Assembly (NCBI RefSeq): GCF_003721225.1
Contig: NZ_RIZI01000152.1
Span: forward strand, 1 to 23,012
Direction: 5' to 3'
Source: Acidithiobacillus sulfuriphilus
GTDB taxonomy: Bacteria > Pseudomonadota > Gammaproteobacteria > Acidithiobacillales > Acidithiobacillaceae
Length of the DNA: 23,012 nucleotides
Both the position numbers and the translations under genes were made by a program. The notes below the pieces were generated by a model. That model was not told where the DNA came from and searched no databases. It saw only the letters and a list, made by a program, of their open reading frames with translations. Below are positions 1-8,101 of this stretch, in pieces; the stretch's first letter is position 1, and each line of letters opens with the position of its first letter.

Positions 1-332
1 TCCACGAAGGCATGCTGCGTTGCCGTGGCGGGGTCCCGGCCCAGGATCAGCAGGTCGATGTCCGAGTCGGGAAAGAGTTCGCCGCGGCCATAACCGCCGA
101 CCGCGACCAGGGCCAGCCCCGTCCGCTGCGGCACCTGCAAGCGGGTGGGGAGCTGCCGCCAGATTTCGCGCAGCACCCCATCGACGAGGTGGCAGTGTTG
201 CGTGAGCAGGGTGGCGCCGCCGACACCACGGAGAAAGGCCTGGCGCAGGGCCTCGCGTCCCAGACGCAACTGTTCCCGCTGGTGGAGGGGTTCGCTGTGG
301 CGCGGCGTTTGTGGCATTGCCCTTTGCTGCAT
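1..332 (-). CDS. glnD: GlnD, bifunctional uridylyltransferase (N-terminal part, cut by window edge)
   Basis: The first 110 residues of the PII uridylyltransferase/uridylyl-removing enzyme are present; the rest runs off the window. GlnD senses glutamine and modifies the PII signal protein in the cytoplasm to control nitrogen assimilation. The visible part holds the nucleotidyltransferase signature: GGYGRGELF at about residues 79-87 followed by D91 and D93 (SDID), the family's metal-binding acidic pair. The start ATG at 332 lies 3 bases after the map stop codon, so the two genes are almost certainly co-transcribed; no strong Shine-Dalgarno sequence precedes it. A second in-frame ATG at codon 6 is possible. 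The map-glnD neighbourhood is common in proteobacteria. Confidence 0.92.
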   Translation of the reverse strand, partial: MQQRAMPQTPRHSEPLHQREQLRLGREALRQAFLRGVGGATLLTQHCHLVDGVLREIWRQLPTRLQVPQRTGLALVAVGGYGRGELFPDSDIDLLILGRDPATATQHAFV

Positions 333-335
333 GGT

Positions 336-1145
336 TTAGATGGGATCGCCCGGCAGTTGGGTGAGGATCTCGTGGCCGCTGTCGGTGACGAGAATGGTAT
401 GCTCCCATTGCGCCGAAGCGCTGTGATCCTTGGTGACGATGGTCCAACCATCGGGCAGCGCCTTGATGTGGCGTTTGCCGGCGTTGATCATCGGCTCGAT
501 GGTAAAGGTCATGCCCGCCACCAGTTCCAGGCCTTCGCCGGGATTGCCATAATGGAGCACCTGCGGTTCCTCGTGAAAGCCGCGCCCGATGCCGTGCCCG
601 CAAAACTCCCGTACCACGGAACAATGCTGGGCCTCGGCATAGACCTGGATGGCGTGGCCGATATCGCCCAGAGTGGCGCCGGGACGCACCTCCCGGATGC
701 CGCGCACCATGGATTCGTGGGCGACCTCCATGACGCGGCGGGCGCGCAGGGGCGGCTCGCCGACCATGAACATCTTGCTGCTGTCCCCATGGTAGCCATC
801 CTTGATGACGGTGACGTCGATATTGAGGATGTCGCCTTCCTTGAGGATGCGGTCGCCGGGAATGCCATGGCAGATCACATGGTTCAGGGAGATGCAGACC
901 GACTTGGGGAAGGGCGGATAATCGGGGCTGGGCTGATAATGCAGGGGTGCGGGAATGGCATCGAGGTCATGGACGATGTAGTCATGGCAGATGCGGTCCA
1001 GTTCGTCGGTGCTCACGCCCGCCTGTACATGAGGGCCGATCATCTTCAGCACCATGGCCGTCAGGCGTCCGGCCACCCGCATTTTTTCGATCTCGGCCGG
1101 GGTCTTGATACCGGGTTGACGCTTTTGCTGAGTTCTTTGCAACAT
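336..1145 (-). CDS. map: Methionine aminopeptidase, type I
   Basis: A 269-residue cytoplasmic metalloenzyme that removes the initiator methionine from nascent proteins. All five metal ligands of the family are visible: D110 (NIDVTV), D121 (HGDSS), H184 (GHGIGRGFHEEP), E217 (TIEPM) and E248 (QWEHT). The catalytic His of the CHGIP motif is H93. Length and sequence match the short type Ia form of E. coli, with no N-terminal extension. The start at 1145 is supported by AGGAG eight bases upstream. The gene sits between sfsA (38-base gap) and glnD (3-base gap), probably in one transcript. Confidence 0.97.
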   Translation of the reverse strand: MLQRTQQKRQPGIKTPAEIEKMRVAGRLTAMVLKMIGPHVQAGVSTDELDRICHDYIVHDLDAIPAPLHYQPSPDYPPFPKSVCISLNHVICHGIPGDRILKEGDILNIDVTVIKDGYHGDSSKMFMVGEPPLRARRVMEVAHESMVRGIREVRPGATLGDIGHAIQVYAEAQHCSVVREFCGHGIGRGFHEEPQVLHYGNPGEGLELVAGMTFTIEPMINAGKRHIKALPDGWTIVTKDHSASAQWEHTILVTDSGHEILTQLPGDPI

Positions 1146-1183
1146 GGGAAATTCTCCTGCAGCAGTTACCTGGCGGACGGCGG

Positions 1184-1882
1184 CTAAAAGAGCAAGCGTT
1201 CCGCTCCACTAATGTTTATCTTATCAACTGTGACCCGTGTCCGATAGGCCAGGATCTCCACCCCGGCCGCCCGCGCCTCGCGCAGGGCGAGGCCATAGGC
1301 CGGATCTACGTCATCGGCTGGTGCAAAACCCTCACCATCCTCCCGCCCGATGAGAAAACACATCACCCCACGCCCGCCCTCCCGCACCACCTGGGTCAAG
1401 GCGCGCAGATGGCGCCGCCCGCGCTCCGTTACGGCGTCGGGGAAGCGGATCACGCCATCCCCATCCAGCATGGTGCAGGATTTGACCTCCACATAGCAGG
1501 GCGGCCGATGGGGGTCGGTGAGCAGGATATCGACCCGCTCACGCTCGCCATAGGCCACTTCCCGGCGCAGCGCCCCATAGCCGCGCAAGGCCTCGATCTG
1601 GCCGTTGCCGATCCCTTCGGCGACCACCGCATTGGGCCGCTGGGTATTGACGCAGACCCAACTCGCACCGCTCCAGTACAACTCCCAGGTCCAGGGCAGC
1701 TTGCGTTTGGCATTGCTGCTGGAGGACAGCAACACCGCCTGACCAGGCTCGGCGCAACTGCGCATGGTGCCGGAATTCGCGCAATGGGCCGTCACCACGT
1801 CTCCGTTTTCGAGGCGGCAATCGGCCATAAAACGCTGATAGCGGCGCAGGAGCAGGGCAGGTGTCAGAGGAGGGAGATCCAT
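1184..1882 (-). CDS. sfsA: SfsA family protein (sugar fermentation stimulation protein homologue)
   Basis: A 232-residue SfsA family protein. The family has an OB-fold-like N-terminal part and a PD-(D/E)XK nuclease-like C-terminal part; its cellular role is unsettled. Visible hallmarks are NSGTM (about 37-41), TWELY (about 65-69), the acidic D118 in ERVDILL, E132 and K134 in YVEVKS, and FPDAVTERG (about 147-155). I chose the ATG at 1882 because MDLPPLTPALLLRRYQRF aligns with the usual N-terminus. An in-frame ATG at 1903 would add seven residues. The stop lies 38 bases upstream of the map start, consistent with an sfsA-map-glnD transcript. No separate promoter was recognised. Confidence 0.93.
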   Translation of the reverse strand: MDLPPLTPALLLRRYQRFMADCRLENGDVVTAHCANSGTMRSCAEPGQAVLLSSSSNAKRKLPWTWELYWSGASWVCVNTQRPNAVVAEGIGNGQIEALRGYGALRREVAYGERERVDILLTDPHRPPCYVEVKSCTMLDGDGVIRFPDAVTERGRRHLRALTQVVREGGRGVMCFLIGREDGEGFAPADDVDPAYGLALREARAAGVEILAYRTRVTVDKINISGAERLLF

Positions 1883-1959
1883 GTCCCCAGCATAGCGCAG
1901 CACCCTGGGGGCGAAAAGGCGCCCTACGCTCTTATCGATGCCGGTTCATTCCGCCGTTC

Positions 1960-1988
1960 TTGTCGTACCGCCTGGCGGCGGCTACAAT
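1960..1988 (+). promoter_or_regulatory. Sigma70-type promoter of tRNA-Thr
   Basis: A -35 element TTGTCG (1960-1965) and a -10 element TACAAT (1983-1988) are separated by 17 bases. They sit just upstream of the mature tRNA 5' end at 2003, which puts transcription start near 1995. Confidence 0.7.
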
Positions 1989-2002
1989 AGCCCCTTCTTT
2001 TG

Positions 2003-2078
2003 GCCGGCGTAGCTCAGTTGGTAGAGCAATCGATTCGTAATCGATAGGTCGGAGGTTCGACTCCTCTCGCCGGCACCA
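2003..2078 (+). tRNA. tRNA-Thr (anticodon CGT)
   Basis: A 76-base cloverleaf with encoded CCA. The acceptor stem GCCGGCG (2003-2009) pairs with CGCCGGC (2068-2074). The D arm holds AGCTCAGTTGGTAGAGC. The anticodon stem ATCGA/TCGAT closes the loop TTCGTAA, giving anticodon CGT, which reads ACG (Thr). The T arm holds GGTTCGACTCC. The sequence is very close to the threonine CGT tRNAs of gammaproteobacteria. It lies immediately upstream of integrase remnants, so its 3' half is a probable old attachment site. Confidence 0.97.
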
Positions 2079-2088
2079 TATGAAACAA

Positions 2089-2119
2089 GGGCTTAGGTGG
2101 TTATCCTGGCCCGTTTTTT
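2089..2119 (+). terminator. Probable Rho-independent terminator of tRNA-Thr
   Basis: GGGC (2089-2092) pairs with GCCC (2109-2112) and AGG (2095-2097) with CCT (2105-2107) around a seven-base loop, leaving a small internal loop. Six T residues follow at 2114-2119. The position, 11 bases after the CCA, fits tRNA termination. Confidence 0.55.
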
Positions 2120-2188
2120 GTGTCTTGTGGATTTTCGCCCAACTTTTGCCAAAATGGACCTAGGAATCCGGGAAGGCTGGAGGCGGTC

Positions 2189-2435
2189 ATGGCGTCGATT
2201 CGGGCAAGGACAAGATCGCGAGGCGATCTGCGGTTGGCTGGCAAGTCCAGGTGATCCGTACGTTGGCGGGATAAATAGGGCCTGGGGTCGTGCGCGGGAT
2301 GTTGCTTGGATTCCTGGCGGTTGGGGCTGGATGCCCTACACCGGCACGATTTGCGCAGCGAGGCGGCCAGTCGTTGTTTTCGAGCGTACCGATCTGGCCC
2401 TCATGGAGATCAAGGCCATCTCCAGGATGTACCAG
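2189..2435 (+). pseudogene. Decayed tyrosine recombinase (phage/island integrase) remnant
   Basis: Fragments of one integrase appear in the right order but in different frames. A start ATG at 2189 follows GGAGG and opens MASIRARTR. A second frame then reads SAVGWQVQVIR, matching the usual WQVQ segment near the N-terminus. After a large internal loss comes AWGRARD, then LHRHDLRSEAASR, which corresponds to the conserved HDLRHEA box with H changed to S. Another frame then gives ERTDLALMEIKAIS, the segment that precedes the GHK box; the catalytic Tyr region (RYTHL) is not recognisable. The gene therefore carries frameshifts and an internal deletion and cannot make an active enzyme. Its position and direction, 110 bases after tRNA-Thr, fit an integrase that used this tRNA as attB. 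From here to 2651 I see no other feature. Confidence 0.72.
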
Positions 2436-2651
2436 TTCCAAGAACCGGTGCAGTAATGCAGGAATGCCACGGCCTCGTTGCCCTACCGTCCCGCTCGTAG
2501 GTCTTGTGGCCTGGGTGAGCTCGGCAAGCGCTAAATCCTCAACCGGCAGTTGCAGCTATGGCAAGCGTTTTTTACTCGCGCGCCCGCCGGCTGTCGTTCT
2601 CCGAATTTCCAGCGAAACCGCAGTGTCTTTATCTTCCGGCAACAACGCCGC

Positions 2652-3770
2652 CTAGGGTGATGGGGGTGAGCTGGTGCCGGGCAAATTGCGCAACAAGGAT
2701 TCCAGGTAACGGGCGACACCGCTTTGGGCGGGGATGGCCGCCAGGGCCTGCTCCAGGTAGGGGCGGGCGGCGCCTTTGCCCTGCAAGGCCAAGGTGATGC
2801 CCATGCCCATCTGCCAGCGGATGTTGTCGGGGGCGAGGAGGCGGGCGTTGGCGAAGGCCTCCTGGGCCATGGGCAGTTGCCCGGTTTGCTGGGCCAAGGT
2901 GCCGATCATGCCATAATAATCGGCATTGCCGACGGGGGCGGGGCGCAGGGCGAGGAGGATGGCCAATGCCTCGGCGGGGTGTTCGGTGGCGGCGAGGAAG
3001 CGGGCCTGGAGCAGAGTCAGGGGGGCGTTGTCCGGGTCCAGCGCGAGGCCTGCGCGGAGGGCATCCATGGCGGCATTCCTTTCTCCCGCGCTCCACAGGC
3101 CCTCGGCCAGGTGCAGGCGTGCCGCCACCAGACGGGGATTGAGGCGCAAGGCCTCCTGATATTTTTCCCGGGCCGCTCCCACATCCACGCCTGCCAAGGA
3201 TTGCGCGGACTGATAAAGGGTGAGGGCCCGTTCCGTGCTTGAGTCCCATCCCGACGACGTGGGCTCGGCAGGGGATGGGCGAGGGGCCTGTCGGCTGGCC
3301 GGGAGAGGCGCCCGCGCCGCCGGGGATGCGACCCGTGGAGGGGGTGGGGCGGCGGTCCGGACAGGGTGGGGAAGAGGGACGCCGGGGACCGCAGACGCAG
3401 CCAGGGCATGCAGCCGGGCCGCCTTGGCGGAGAGCGCGGCAGCAGTGGGTGTTTGCCCCAACGCCTCCTGTTTGGCCGGGGCAGATAAGGGGGACGCGCC
3501 GGGTTGGGGCGCAGCCGTTGCCATGGTGGTGGCGGGAGGGTGGGCGGGCCCCCTTGTATTCTGGACGTAAAGGGGATGGGCGGCGGGCAGGAACAGCCAC
3601 CAGAAGCCGATGCTGGCGGCGATCAGGCCCGCGCCGGCGATGAGCGGCAGGACCCAGCGCGGTCGGTGGCCGGCCGCCGGTGATTGCAGGGCAGCCGGGA
3701 CGGTGTTGCCCTGTTCCGCCGGGCTCCGGCGCTGGTCAAGGTCGCGCAGGACATCGTGGATCAGGCTCAT
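2652..3770 (-). CDS. mshN: MshN-like pilus biogenesis protein (membrane-anchored TPR protein)
   Basis: A 372-residue protein. It begins MSLIHDVLRDLDQRR, the typical short cytoplasmic start of MshN proteins. A single membrane segment follows at about residues 39-61 (VLPLIAGAGLIAASIGFWWLF), then a long Pro/Ala-rich linker, then TPR-like helices at about 190-350. MshN is thought to help the secretin/assembly complex of MSHA pili, with most of the chain in the periplasm. The ATG at 3770 overlaps the mshM stop (ATGA). An upstream in-frame GTG would add four residues and is less likely. This is the last gene of the msh run; no clear terminator follows, only the integrase scar. Confidence 0.85.
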   Translation of the reverse strand: MSLIHDVLRDLDQRRSPAEQGNTVPAALQSPAAGHRPRWVLPLIAGAGLIAASIGFWWLFLPAAHPLYVQNTRGPAHPPATTMATAAPQPGASPLSAPAKQEALGQTPTAAALSAKAARLHALAASAVPGVPLPHPVRTAAPPPPRVASPAARAPLPASRQAPRPSPAEPTSSGWDSSTERALTLYQSAQSLAGVDVGAAREKYQEALRLNPRLVAARLHLAEGLWSAGERNAAMDALRAGLALDPDNAPLTLLQARFLAATEHPAEALAILLALRPAPVGNADYYGMIGTLAQQTGQLPMAQEAFANARLLAPDNIRWQMGMGITLALQGKGAARPYLEQALAAIPAQSGVARYLESLLRNLPGTSSPPSP

Positions 3771-4594
3771 GGTCGCCACCAAAGACGGCGCTGCCGCGCC
3801 TGTGGGGTGTCGGCCATGGCCCGCAGCACTTCCCGCCGGCCGATGCTGCGCCGGCCCGCCCCATAGGCCGCGAGGAGGGACTTATGGCCGAGGAGATTGA
3901 GCAGCCGCGGGGTGCCGCCGCTGCTGCGCTGGAGCAGGCGCAGGGCCTCGGGCCGGAACAGGGGGCCGCCGGTATAACCGGCATGGCGCAGACGATGTTC
4001 CAGGTAAACGGCGCTCTCCTCGCGGCTCAAGGGCAGGAGGGCATGATGGAAGCCGATGCGCTGGCGCAACTGGCGCAATTGCGGCTGTTGCAGACGGATA
4101 TCCAGTTCCGGCTGGCCAAAGAGGACGATCTGGATGAGCTTGCTTTTTTCCGTTTCCAGGTTGGAGAGCAGACGGATGCTTTCCAGGGCGGCATCGGAGA
4201 GGGTCTGCGCCTCGTCCACCAGGAGCACCACCCGCTGCCCGGCGGCCGCCGCCTGCAAGAGCGACTGATGAATGGCCTCCAGGGGGTCCTGATCCATCCC
4301 CACCGCCACCCCCAGGTCCGCGGCAATGGCGCGGAGCAGGCTGCGCGGTGTCTGCTGCGGATTGAGGATGTAGGCGCTGCGGAACCCCGGACCCATGCGG
4401 CTGAGGAGGGTGCGGCAGAGGGTGGTCTTGCCGGTGCCCACCTCGCCGGTGATCTTGACGAAGCCTTCGCCGTTGTCCAGGGCGAAATGCAGGAGGGTCA
4501 ATGCCGCGCGCCGGTTTTCATCGGCACAGAAGAATCCCGTGTCCGGCGTCAGGGCGAAGGGATACTCGCGCAGGCCGAAGAATTCCAGATACAT
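3767..4594 (-). CDS. mshM: MshM, AAA ATPase of the ExeA/GspA family
   Basis: A 275-residue AAA+ ATPase. It begins MYLEFFGLREYPFALTPD, the standard start of ExeA/MshM proteins. The Walker A motif is GEVGTGKTT (50-58), the Walker B motif is VVLLVDEAQ (122-130), and a sensor-like strand IVLFGQPE lies at 156-163. Family members use ATP to help place or assemble the outer-membrane secretin. Unlike full-length ExeA it has no peptidoglycan-binding domain, as usual for MshM. Its ATG shares one base with the mshL stop (TGATG) and its stop overlaps the mshN start (ATGA), so L-M-N form a coupled module. Confidence 0.93.
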   Translation of the reverse strand: MYLEFFGLREYPFALTPDTGFFCADENRRAALTLLHFALDNGEGFVKITGEVGTGKTTLCRTLLSRMGPGFRSAYILNPQQTPRSLLRAIAADLGVAVGMDQDPLEAIHQSLLQAAAAGQRVVLLVDEAQTLSDAALESIRLLSNLETEKSKLIQIVLFGQPELDIRLQQPQLRQLRQRIGFHHALLPLSREESAVYLEHRLRHAGYTGGPLFRPEALRLLQRSSGGTPRLLNLLGHKSLLAAYGAGRRSIGRREVLRAMADTPQARQRRLWWRP

Positions 4595-6312
4595 CAGTGA
4601 CCCTCGTCCCGCTGATGCTGGGGAAAGACCGAGGTGTTGAAATCCAGTCCGTGCTCTTTCAGATCCTGCCGGGCCTGCTGGATCTGCTTCTGCCAGACCC
4701 GGCCGTTCTCCACGACGATGGGCTTGATGAGGACCACCAACTCGCTCTTGACGGCGGTTTGCTGGGTGCTCTTGAAGAGATAGCCCAGGTACGGCAGATC
4801 CTGCAGCAGCGGGATGCCCGAGTGCGTATCCTGCTCGTCGGTCTTCATCAGGCCGCCGATGACGATGACTTGGCCGCTCTCGGCGCGCACCACCGTATCC
4901 ACTTCGCGTACGGAGGAGCTGGCCAGGGGGAGGTTGTAACTCTGGCTTCCCACAGTGAAGATGCTTGGTTGGGTGGTGATGCTGGTCACCGAGGGGTGGA
5001 CGTAGAGGGTGACCATGCCGTCGGCGCCGATGGCCGGGGTGACGTCCAGGGCCACGCCGGAAAAGAGCGGGGAGAGCACCGGCGTCGGCTGGTTGATGAC
5101 GGTGGTGCCGATGGCGCCGGTAGCGCCGGAGTTGGTCTGCACGTTGGTGACGTAGATGTTGTCGGTGCCCACCTTGATGACCGCCGTCTGGTTGTTGAGG
5201 GTGGCCACGCGCGGGCTGGAGAGCACCTTGACCTTGCCCTGGGTGCCGAGGGCTTCCAGGATGGCGTTGAAGCCCTTGCCGCCGCTGATGACGGCATTGA
5301 AGGCGCCGCCGAAGGGCTGCACCGTATTCATGAGGGGCAGCAGGCCGGGCGCCAACTGGCCCAGATTGTTGGTGGTTCCGCCGGCGGTGGTGATGCTCTG
5401 GGTGGGGGTATAGCCGTTGGTATTGAAGTTGCCGTTGGTGCTGCTGGGCGCGAGCTGATTGAGCTGGACGTTGCCCGCCACCGCGCTCCAGTTGATCCCC
5501 GCCTGAAAGCCGCTGGAGAGCTGGACTTCGAGGATCTTGGCCTCCAGGATCACCTGCCGTTCCAGGCCGTTGGTGAGATGGTGCAAAAACGCCTGCACCT
5601 CGCGCTGGCGGTCGGGCATGGCGCGCACCACCACTACCCCCGACAGGGGGCTGACGATCACCTTGCCTTCCTTGCCGGTAACCATCTCCAGAGCCGGGAC
5701 CAGGGTCTTCCAGAAGTCGGCGCTGCTATCGGTCTTGACCTCCGCCGAGGGCTTGGTCTGGCCGAAGGCCATTCCCTGGCCGATGTAGCCGCCATTGTTG
5801 TTGTTATTGCCGCTGCTGAGTTCCGTCCCGGACACGGTGAGCTGCGATTTGGCGCTGCGGGAGATGTCCAGATAGTTGATCTGATAGATGCGGGTTTCGG
5901 GCTCGGGTGGGTAGATCACGATCTGCCGGCCCTGGAACTCGTACTGATAGCCGTAGGCGGCGCGGATGGCGCGCAGGGTTTCTTCCATGGTGACGTGATG
6001 CAGATTGAGGGTGAGGGTGCCGCTTACCTGGGGCGAGAGGATGACATTCTCCCCCGCGCTCATCCCCAGCCCCATGAAGATCTCCCGCGCCGGGGCGTTT
6101 TGCACTACCAGGTCAAAGCGCCTCTGGACCTGCGCCGGGGCCTGGGGCACAAAGGCGTTGACCGGCGGCAGGAGCGCCTGCTGCACCGCCGCGGGGGGTG
6201 GCGCGGCGCTGGGCTCTGCCTTGGGCAGCATGGCGCTGGCAGGGTTGTTGGGCACCGTCTGACAGCCAGCCAGCAGGCCGGCCCCGATCATCATCAACAG
6301 CAGTTTTCGCAT
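4594..6312 (-). CDS. mshL: MshL, outer-membrane secretin lipoprotein
   Basis: A 572-residue secretin that should form the outer-membrane channel for the pilus. The N-terminus is a lipoprotein signal with lipobox LAGC and acylated C17. Secretin N-domain (STN-like) sequence follows at about 65-140, then an Asn/Gly-rich stretch (NNNNNGG), and the C-terminal secretin domain. Near the end are the conserved VIVIGGLM and IPLLQDLPYLGYLF segments. The gene starts 2 bases after the mshK stop and overlaps the mshM start by one base. Length and layout match MSHA/PilQ-type secretins. Confidence 0.94.
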   Translation of the reverse strand: MRKLLLMMIGAGLLAGCQTVPNNPASAMLPKAEPSAAPPPAAVQQALLPPVNAFVPQAPAQVQRRFDLVVQNAPAREIFMGLGMSAGENVILSPQVSGTLTLNLHHVTMEETLRAIRAAYGYQYEFQGRQIVIYPPEPETRIYQINYLDISRSAKSQLTVSGTELSSGNNNNNGGYIGQGMAFGQTKPSAEVKTDSSADFWKTLVPALEMVTGKEGKVIVSPLSGVVVVRAMPDRQREVQAFLHHLTNGLERQVILEAKILEVQLSSGFQAGINWSAVAGNVQLNQLAPSSTNGNFNTNGYTPTQSITTAGGTTNNLGQLAPGLLPLMNTVQPFGGAFNAVISGGKGFNAILEALGTQGKVKVLSSPRVATLNNQTAVIKVGTDNIYVTNVQTNSGATGAIGTTVINQPTPVLSPLFSGVALDVTPAIGADGMVTLYVHPSVTSITTQPSIFTVGSQSYNLPLASSSVREVDTVVRAESGQVIVIGGLMKTDEQDTHSGIPLLQDLPYLGYLFKSTQQTAVKSELVVLIKPIVVENGRVWQKQIQQARQDLKEHGLDFNTSVFPQHQRDEGH

Positions 6313-6314
6313 CG

Positions 6315-6617
6315 TTATTTCGCTCCCCCTTCAGGGGTGGATCCACCAATGACCAAGCGCATGGTTTTTGCGCCGTTGCGTAACATGACCCAACCCGGCC
6401 CGACGACCGTCAACTGGTAAGGGCCGATCTTCTCTCCCTGGCGCAGCAGGCGGCCGTTGAGGATGGCCAGAGGTACCGGCCCTCCCCTCAGGGTGCTGTC
6501 CAGCACCAGCGGCCCTTCGGCAACGCCGCTGGCGGCGGTATAATAATTCGGACGGGTGGGATCGGGTACCGCGCTCAGGCTGGCGGCGGCCAGCAGGAGG
6601 CCGAAGACCGCGCTCAT
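6315..6617 (-). CDS. mshK: MshK-like small periplasmic pilus assembly protein
   Basis: A 100-residue protein with a short N-terminal signal (GLLLAAASLSA) followed by DPTRP, the hallmark of MshK/PilP-like proteins. The remainder (IGPYQLTVVGPGWVMLR) resembles the small beta domain that docks the inner-membrane complex onto the secretin. Its ATG overlaps the mshJ stop (ATGA) and mshL begins 2 bases downstream. Identification rests on the DPTRP motif, size and position between mshJ and mshL. Confidence 0.8.
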   Translation of the reverse strand: MSAVFGLLLAAASLSAVPDPTRPNYYTAASGVAEGPLVLDSTLRGGPVPLAILNGRLLRQGEKIGPYQLTVVGPGWVMLRNGAKTMRLVIGGSTPEGGAK

Positions 6618-7423
6618 GGGGCGCTCCGCGCCGCAGCCGTTGCCGCGCCGAGGGTCGAAGGGCCGTGCCCAGTTGCGCCGGTGTCAGGGGACGATCCCGT
6701 GCCCGCCTCTCCCGGCGTCGGGCCCTGGCCGCTCCAGTCCAGGGCATAAGTGGTGACATCCACCTGCAACTCCGCCTGGGGGTAGTTGACCACGTGATAA
6801 TTCCACGCACCCCATTGCAAGCGCCAGGGCCCCTGCTGCACGTTTTGCAGGTAGGCCAGCAGGCTGGAAAAATCTCCCCGCAGGGTGAGGGAGACGCCGC
6901 TTTGATAGAGGCGAGGGCCGGGCGGCGCGTTCTTTTCCCCTTGAGGGGGATAAACCAGTTGCGGCGGCAGGGTATGAAAGCCCACACAGCGCACCCCCGG
7001 ACGCTCCGCCAGCAACGCCCGCAGCCAGCGGGCCAGTTCATCCTGGCGGGGATAGCGCTGCCCGGCGGCATGGAGCTGCTGGTCCAGTACCGCTACGGCC
7101 TGACGCTGGGTATCCAGGCGGGACCGGGCCTGTTGGGGAGCGCTGGCGAGCAGGGCCTGGATCTCTCCCTCCAGGGCGCTTGCCTTGCTCTGCTCCATCT
7201 GCCATTGCTGTGTCTTGGCGTGGAGGCCGGCCTGGAGAGGGGCGAGGACGATCTGATAAACGCCCATGAGGACCACCGCGAGCGTAGCCGCCAGGACCAG
7301 TAGGCGTTCGCGCAAGCTGAGGGCGTCAAAGCGGGTGAGCCAGCGTTGGAGGGCGTTCATGCTGCCGGAGCCCCTAGCTGCCATAGGCGTTCCGCCGTTC
7401 CTGAAGCGCGCGGTCGCGGCCAT
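6614..7423 (-). CDS. mshJ: MshJ-like inner-membrane pilus assembly protein (PilO-like)
   Basis: A bitopic inner-membrane protein of 269 residues from this start. The core begins MNALQRWLTRFDALSLRERL, typical of MshJ, followed by a membrane helix at about 41-60, a coiled-coil stretch, and a periplasmic ferredoxin-like domain. The tail is Gly/Ala/Thr-rich. The start is uncertain. The ATG at 7423 has the best ribosome site (AGGAG six bases upstream), but family alignment favours the in-frame ATG at 7360; a third ATG lies at 7384. It follows the PilN-like gene by 42 bases, the only sizeable gap within this part of the cluster. Confidence 0.82.
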   Translation of the reverse strand: MAATARFRNGGTPMAARGSGSMNALQRWLTRFDALSLRERLLVLAATLAVVLMGVYQIVLAPLQAGLHAKTQQWQMEQSKASALEGEIQALLASAPQQARSRLDTQRQAVAVLDQQLHAAGQRYPRQDELARWLRALLAERPGVRCVGFHTLPPQLVYPPQGEKNAPPGPRLYQSGVSLTLRGDFSSLLAYLQNVQQGPWRLQWGAWNYHVVNYPQAELQVDVTTYALDWSGQGPTPGEAGTGSSPDTGATGHGPSTLGAATAAARSAP

Positions 7424-7465
7424 GTTTCACTCCTGCATTTGGCGTGCACCCTGCTGTTTTTCGCT

Positions 7466-8101
7466 TCATGGCAGCACCGGTGACATGGTGGCGGCCGTGA
7501 CGGTGAAGTCCAGTGCGGGGACGCTGGCGGTGGACGCTGTGGCGGCGGTGCTGGCGGTCATGCCGGCCAGGGCCATGCCCGCCAACACCGGCTCGGCATG
7601 GAGGCGCTCCACGTAGAGGGGAATGCTGGCGGCGTGGACCGCCTGACCCTCCAGGGTCAGTCCTATGGGGTTGCCGGCCATGCGGGTGAGCCAGAGGCCG
7701 GGGACCACGCCGCGGCCCAGGGCCACCAGCACCGCCGCCGGGCTTTGGCTCTCCAGATGGAGGGACAGCAGTCGCAGAAGGAAACGCCGTTCGGCGGCCT
7801 GGCGTCGCAGTGCGTCGAGCTGATCCTTCAGGGCCGATTGGGCCGTGGGGCCGTAGCGGGCCGTGAGTTGGTCCCGCTGGGTTTGCAGGGTGGCCAGACG
7901 CTGGTTTTGCGCCGCCAGCAATGCCGCCTGCTGCCGGTTGGCGTCCTGCAGGTAAAAGGCCAGGGCGGCGAGGACCAGCAGCAGCGCCGCGAGAAAGATC
8001 AGGCTGAAACGCGCCGAAAAGGGCACCCGGCGCGGGGCGAAACGGTCGCCGTAGAGATTGACGCGAACCGGATCGGCGGCTGGAGGCAGACGCAGGCTCA
8101 T
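7466..8101 (-). CDS. PilN-like inner-membrane assembly protein (MshI2-type)
   Basis: A 211-residue protein. A short cytoplasmic start contains PVRVNLY, resembling the conserved (I)NLLP-type peptide that PilN uses to contact PilM. One membrane helix lies at about 31-50, then a coiled coil rich in Gln/Leu/Arg (about 52-110), then a periplasmic domain. The ATG at 8101 overlaps the stop of the PilM-like gene (ATGA), which fixes the start. In MSHA loci the PilM- and PilN-like proteins are often both labelled MshI. Together with MshJ and MshK it should form the inner-membrane alignment complex. Confidence 0.8.
   Translation of the reverse strand: MSLRLPPAADPVRVNLYGDRFAPRRVPFSARFSLIFLAALLLVLAALAFYLQDANRQQAALLAAQNQRLATLQTQRDQLTARYGPTAQSALKDQLDALRRQAAERRFLLRLLSLHLESQSPAAVLVALGRGVVPGLWLTRMAGNPIGLTLEGQAVHAASIPLYVERLHAEPVLAGMALAGMTASTAATASTASVPALDFTVTAATMSPVLP

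Noticed and set aside
12..1187. 391-codon open frame on the plus strand
   Set aside because: It lies antisense to map and glnD, whose motifs are unmistakable; high GC keeps antisense frames open.
4501..6420. 639-codon open frame on the plus strand
   Set aside because: Antisense to mshL and the start of mshM; composition (His/Asp/Gly/Ala-rich) is that of a mirror frame of a real gene.
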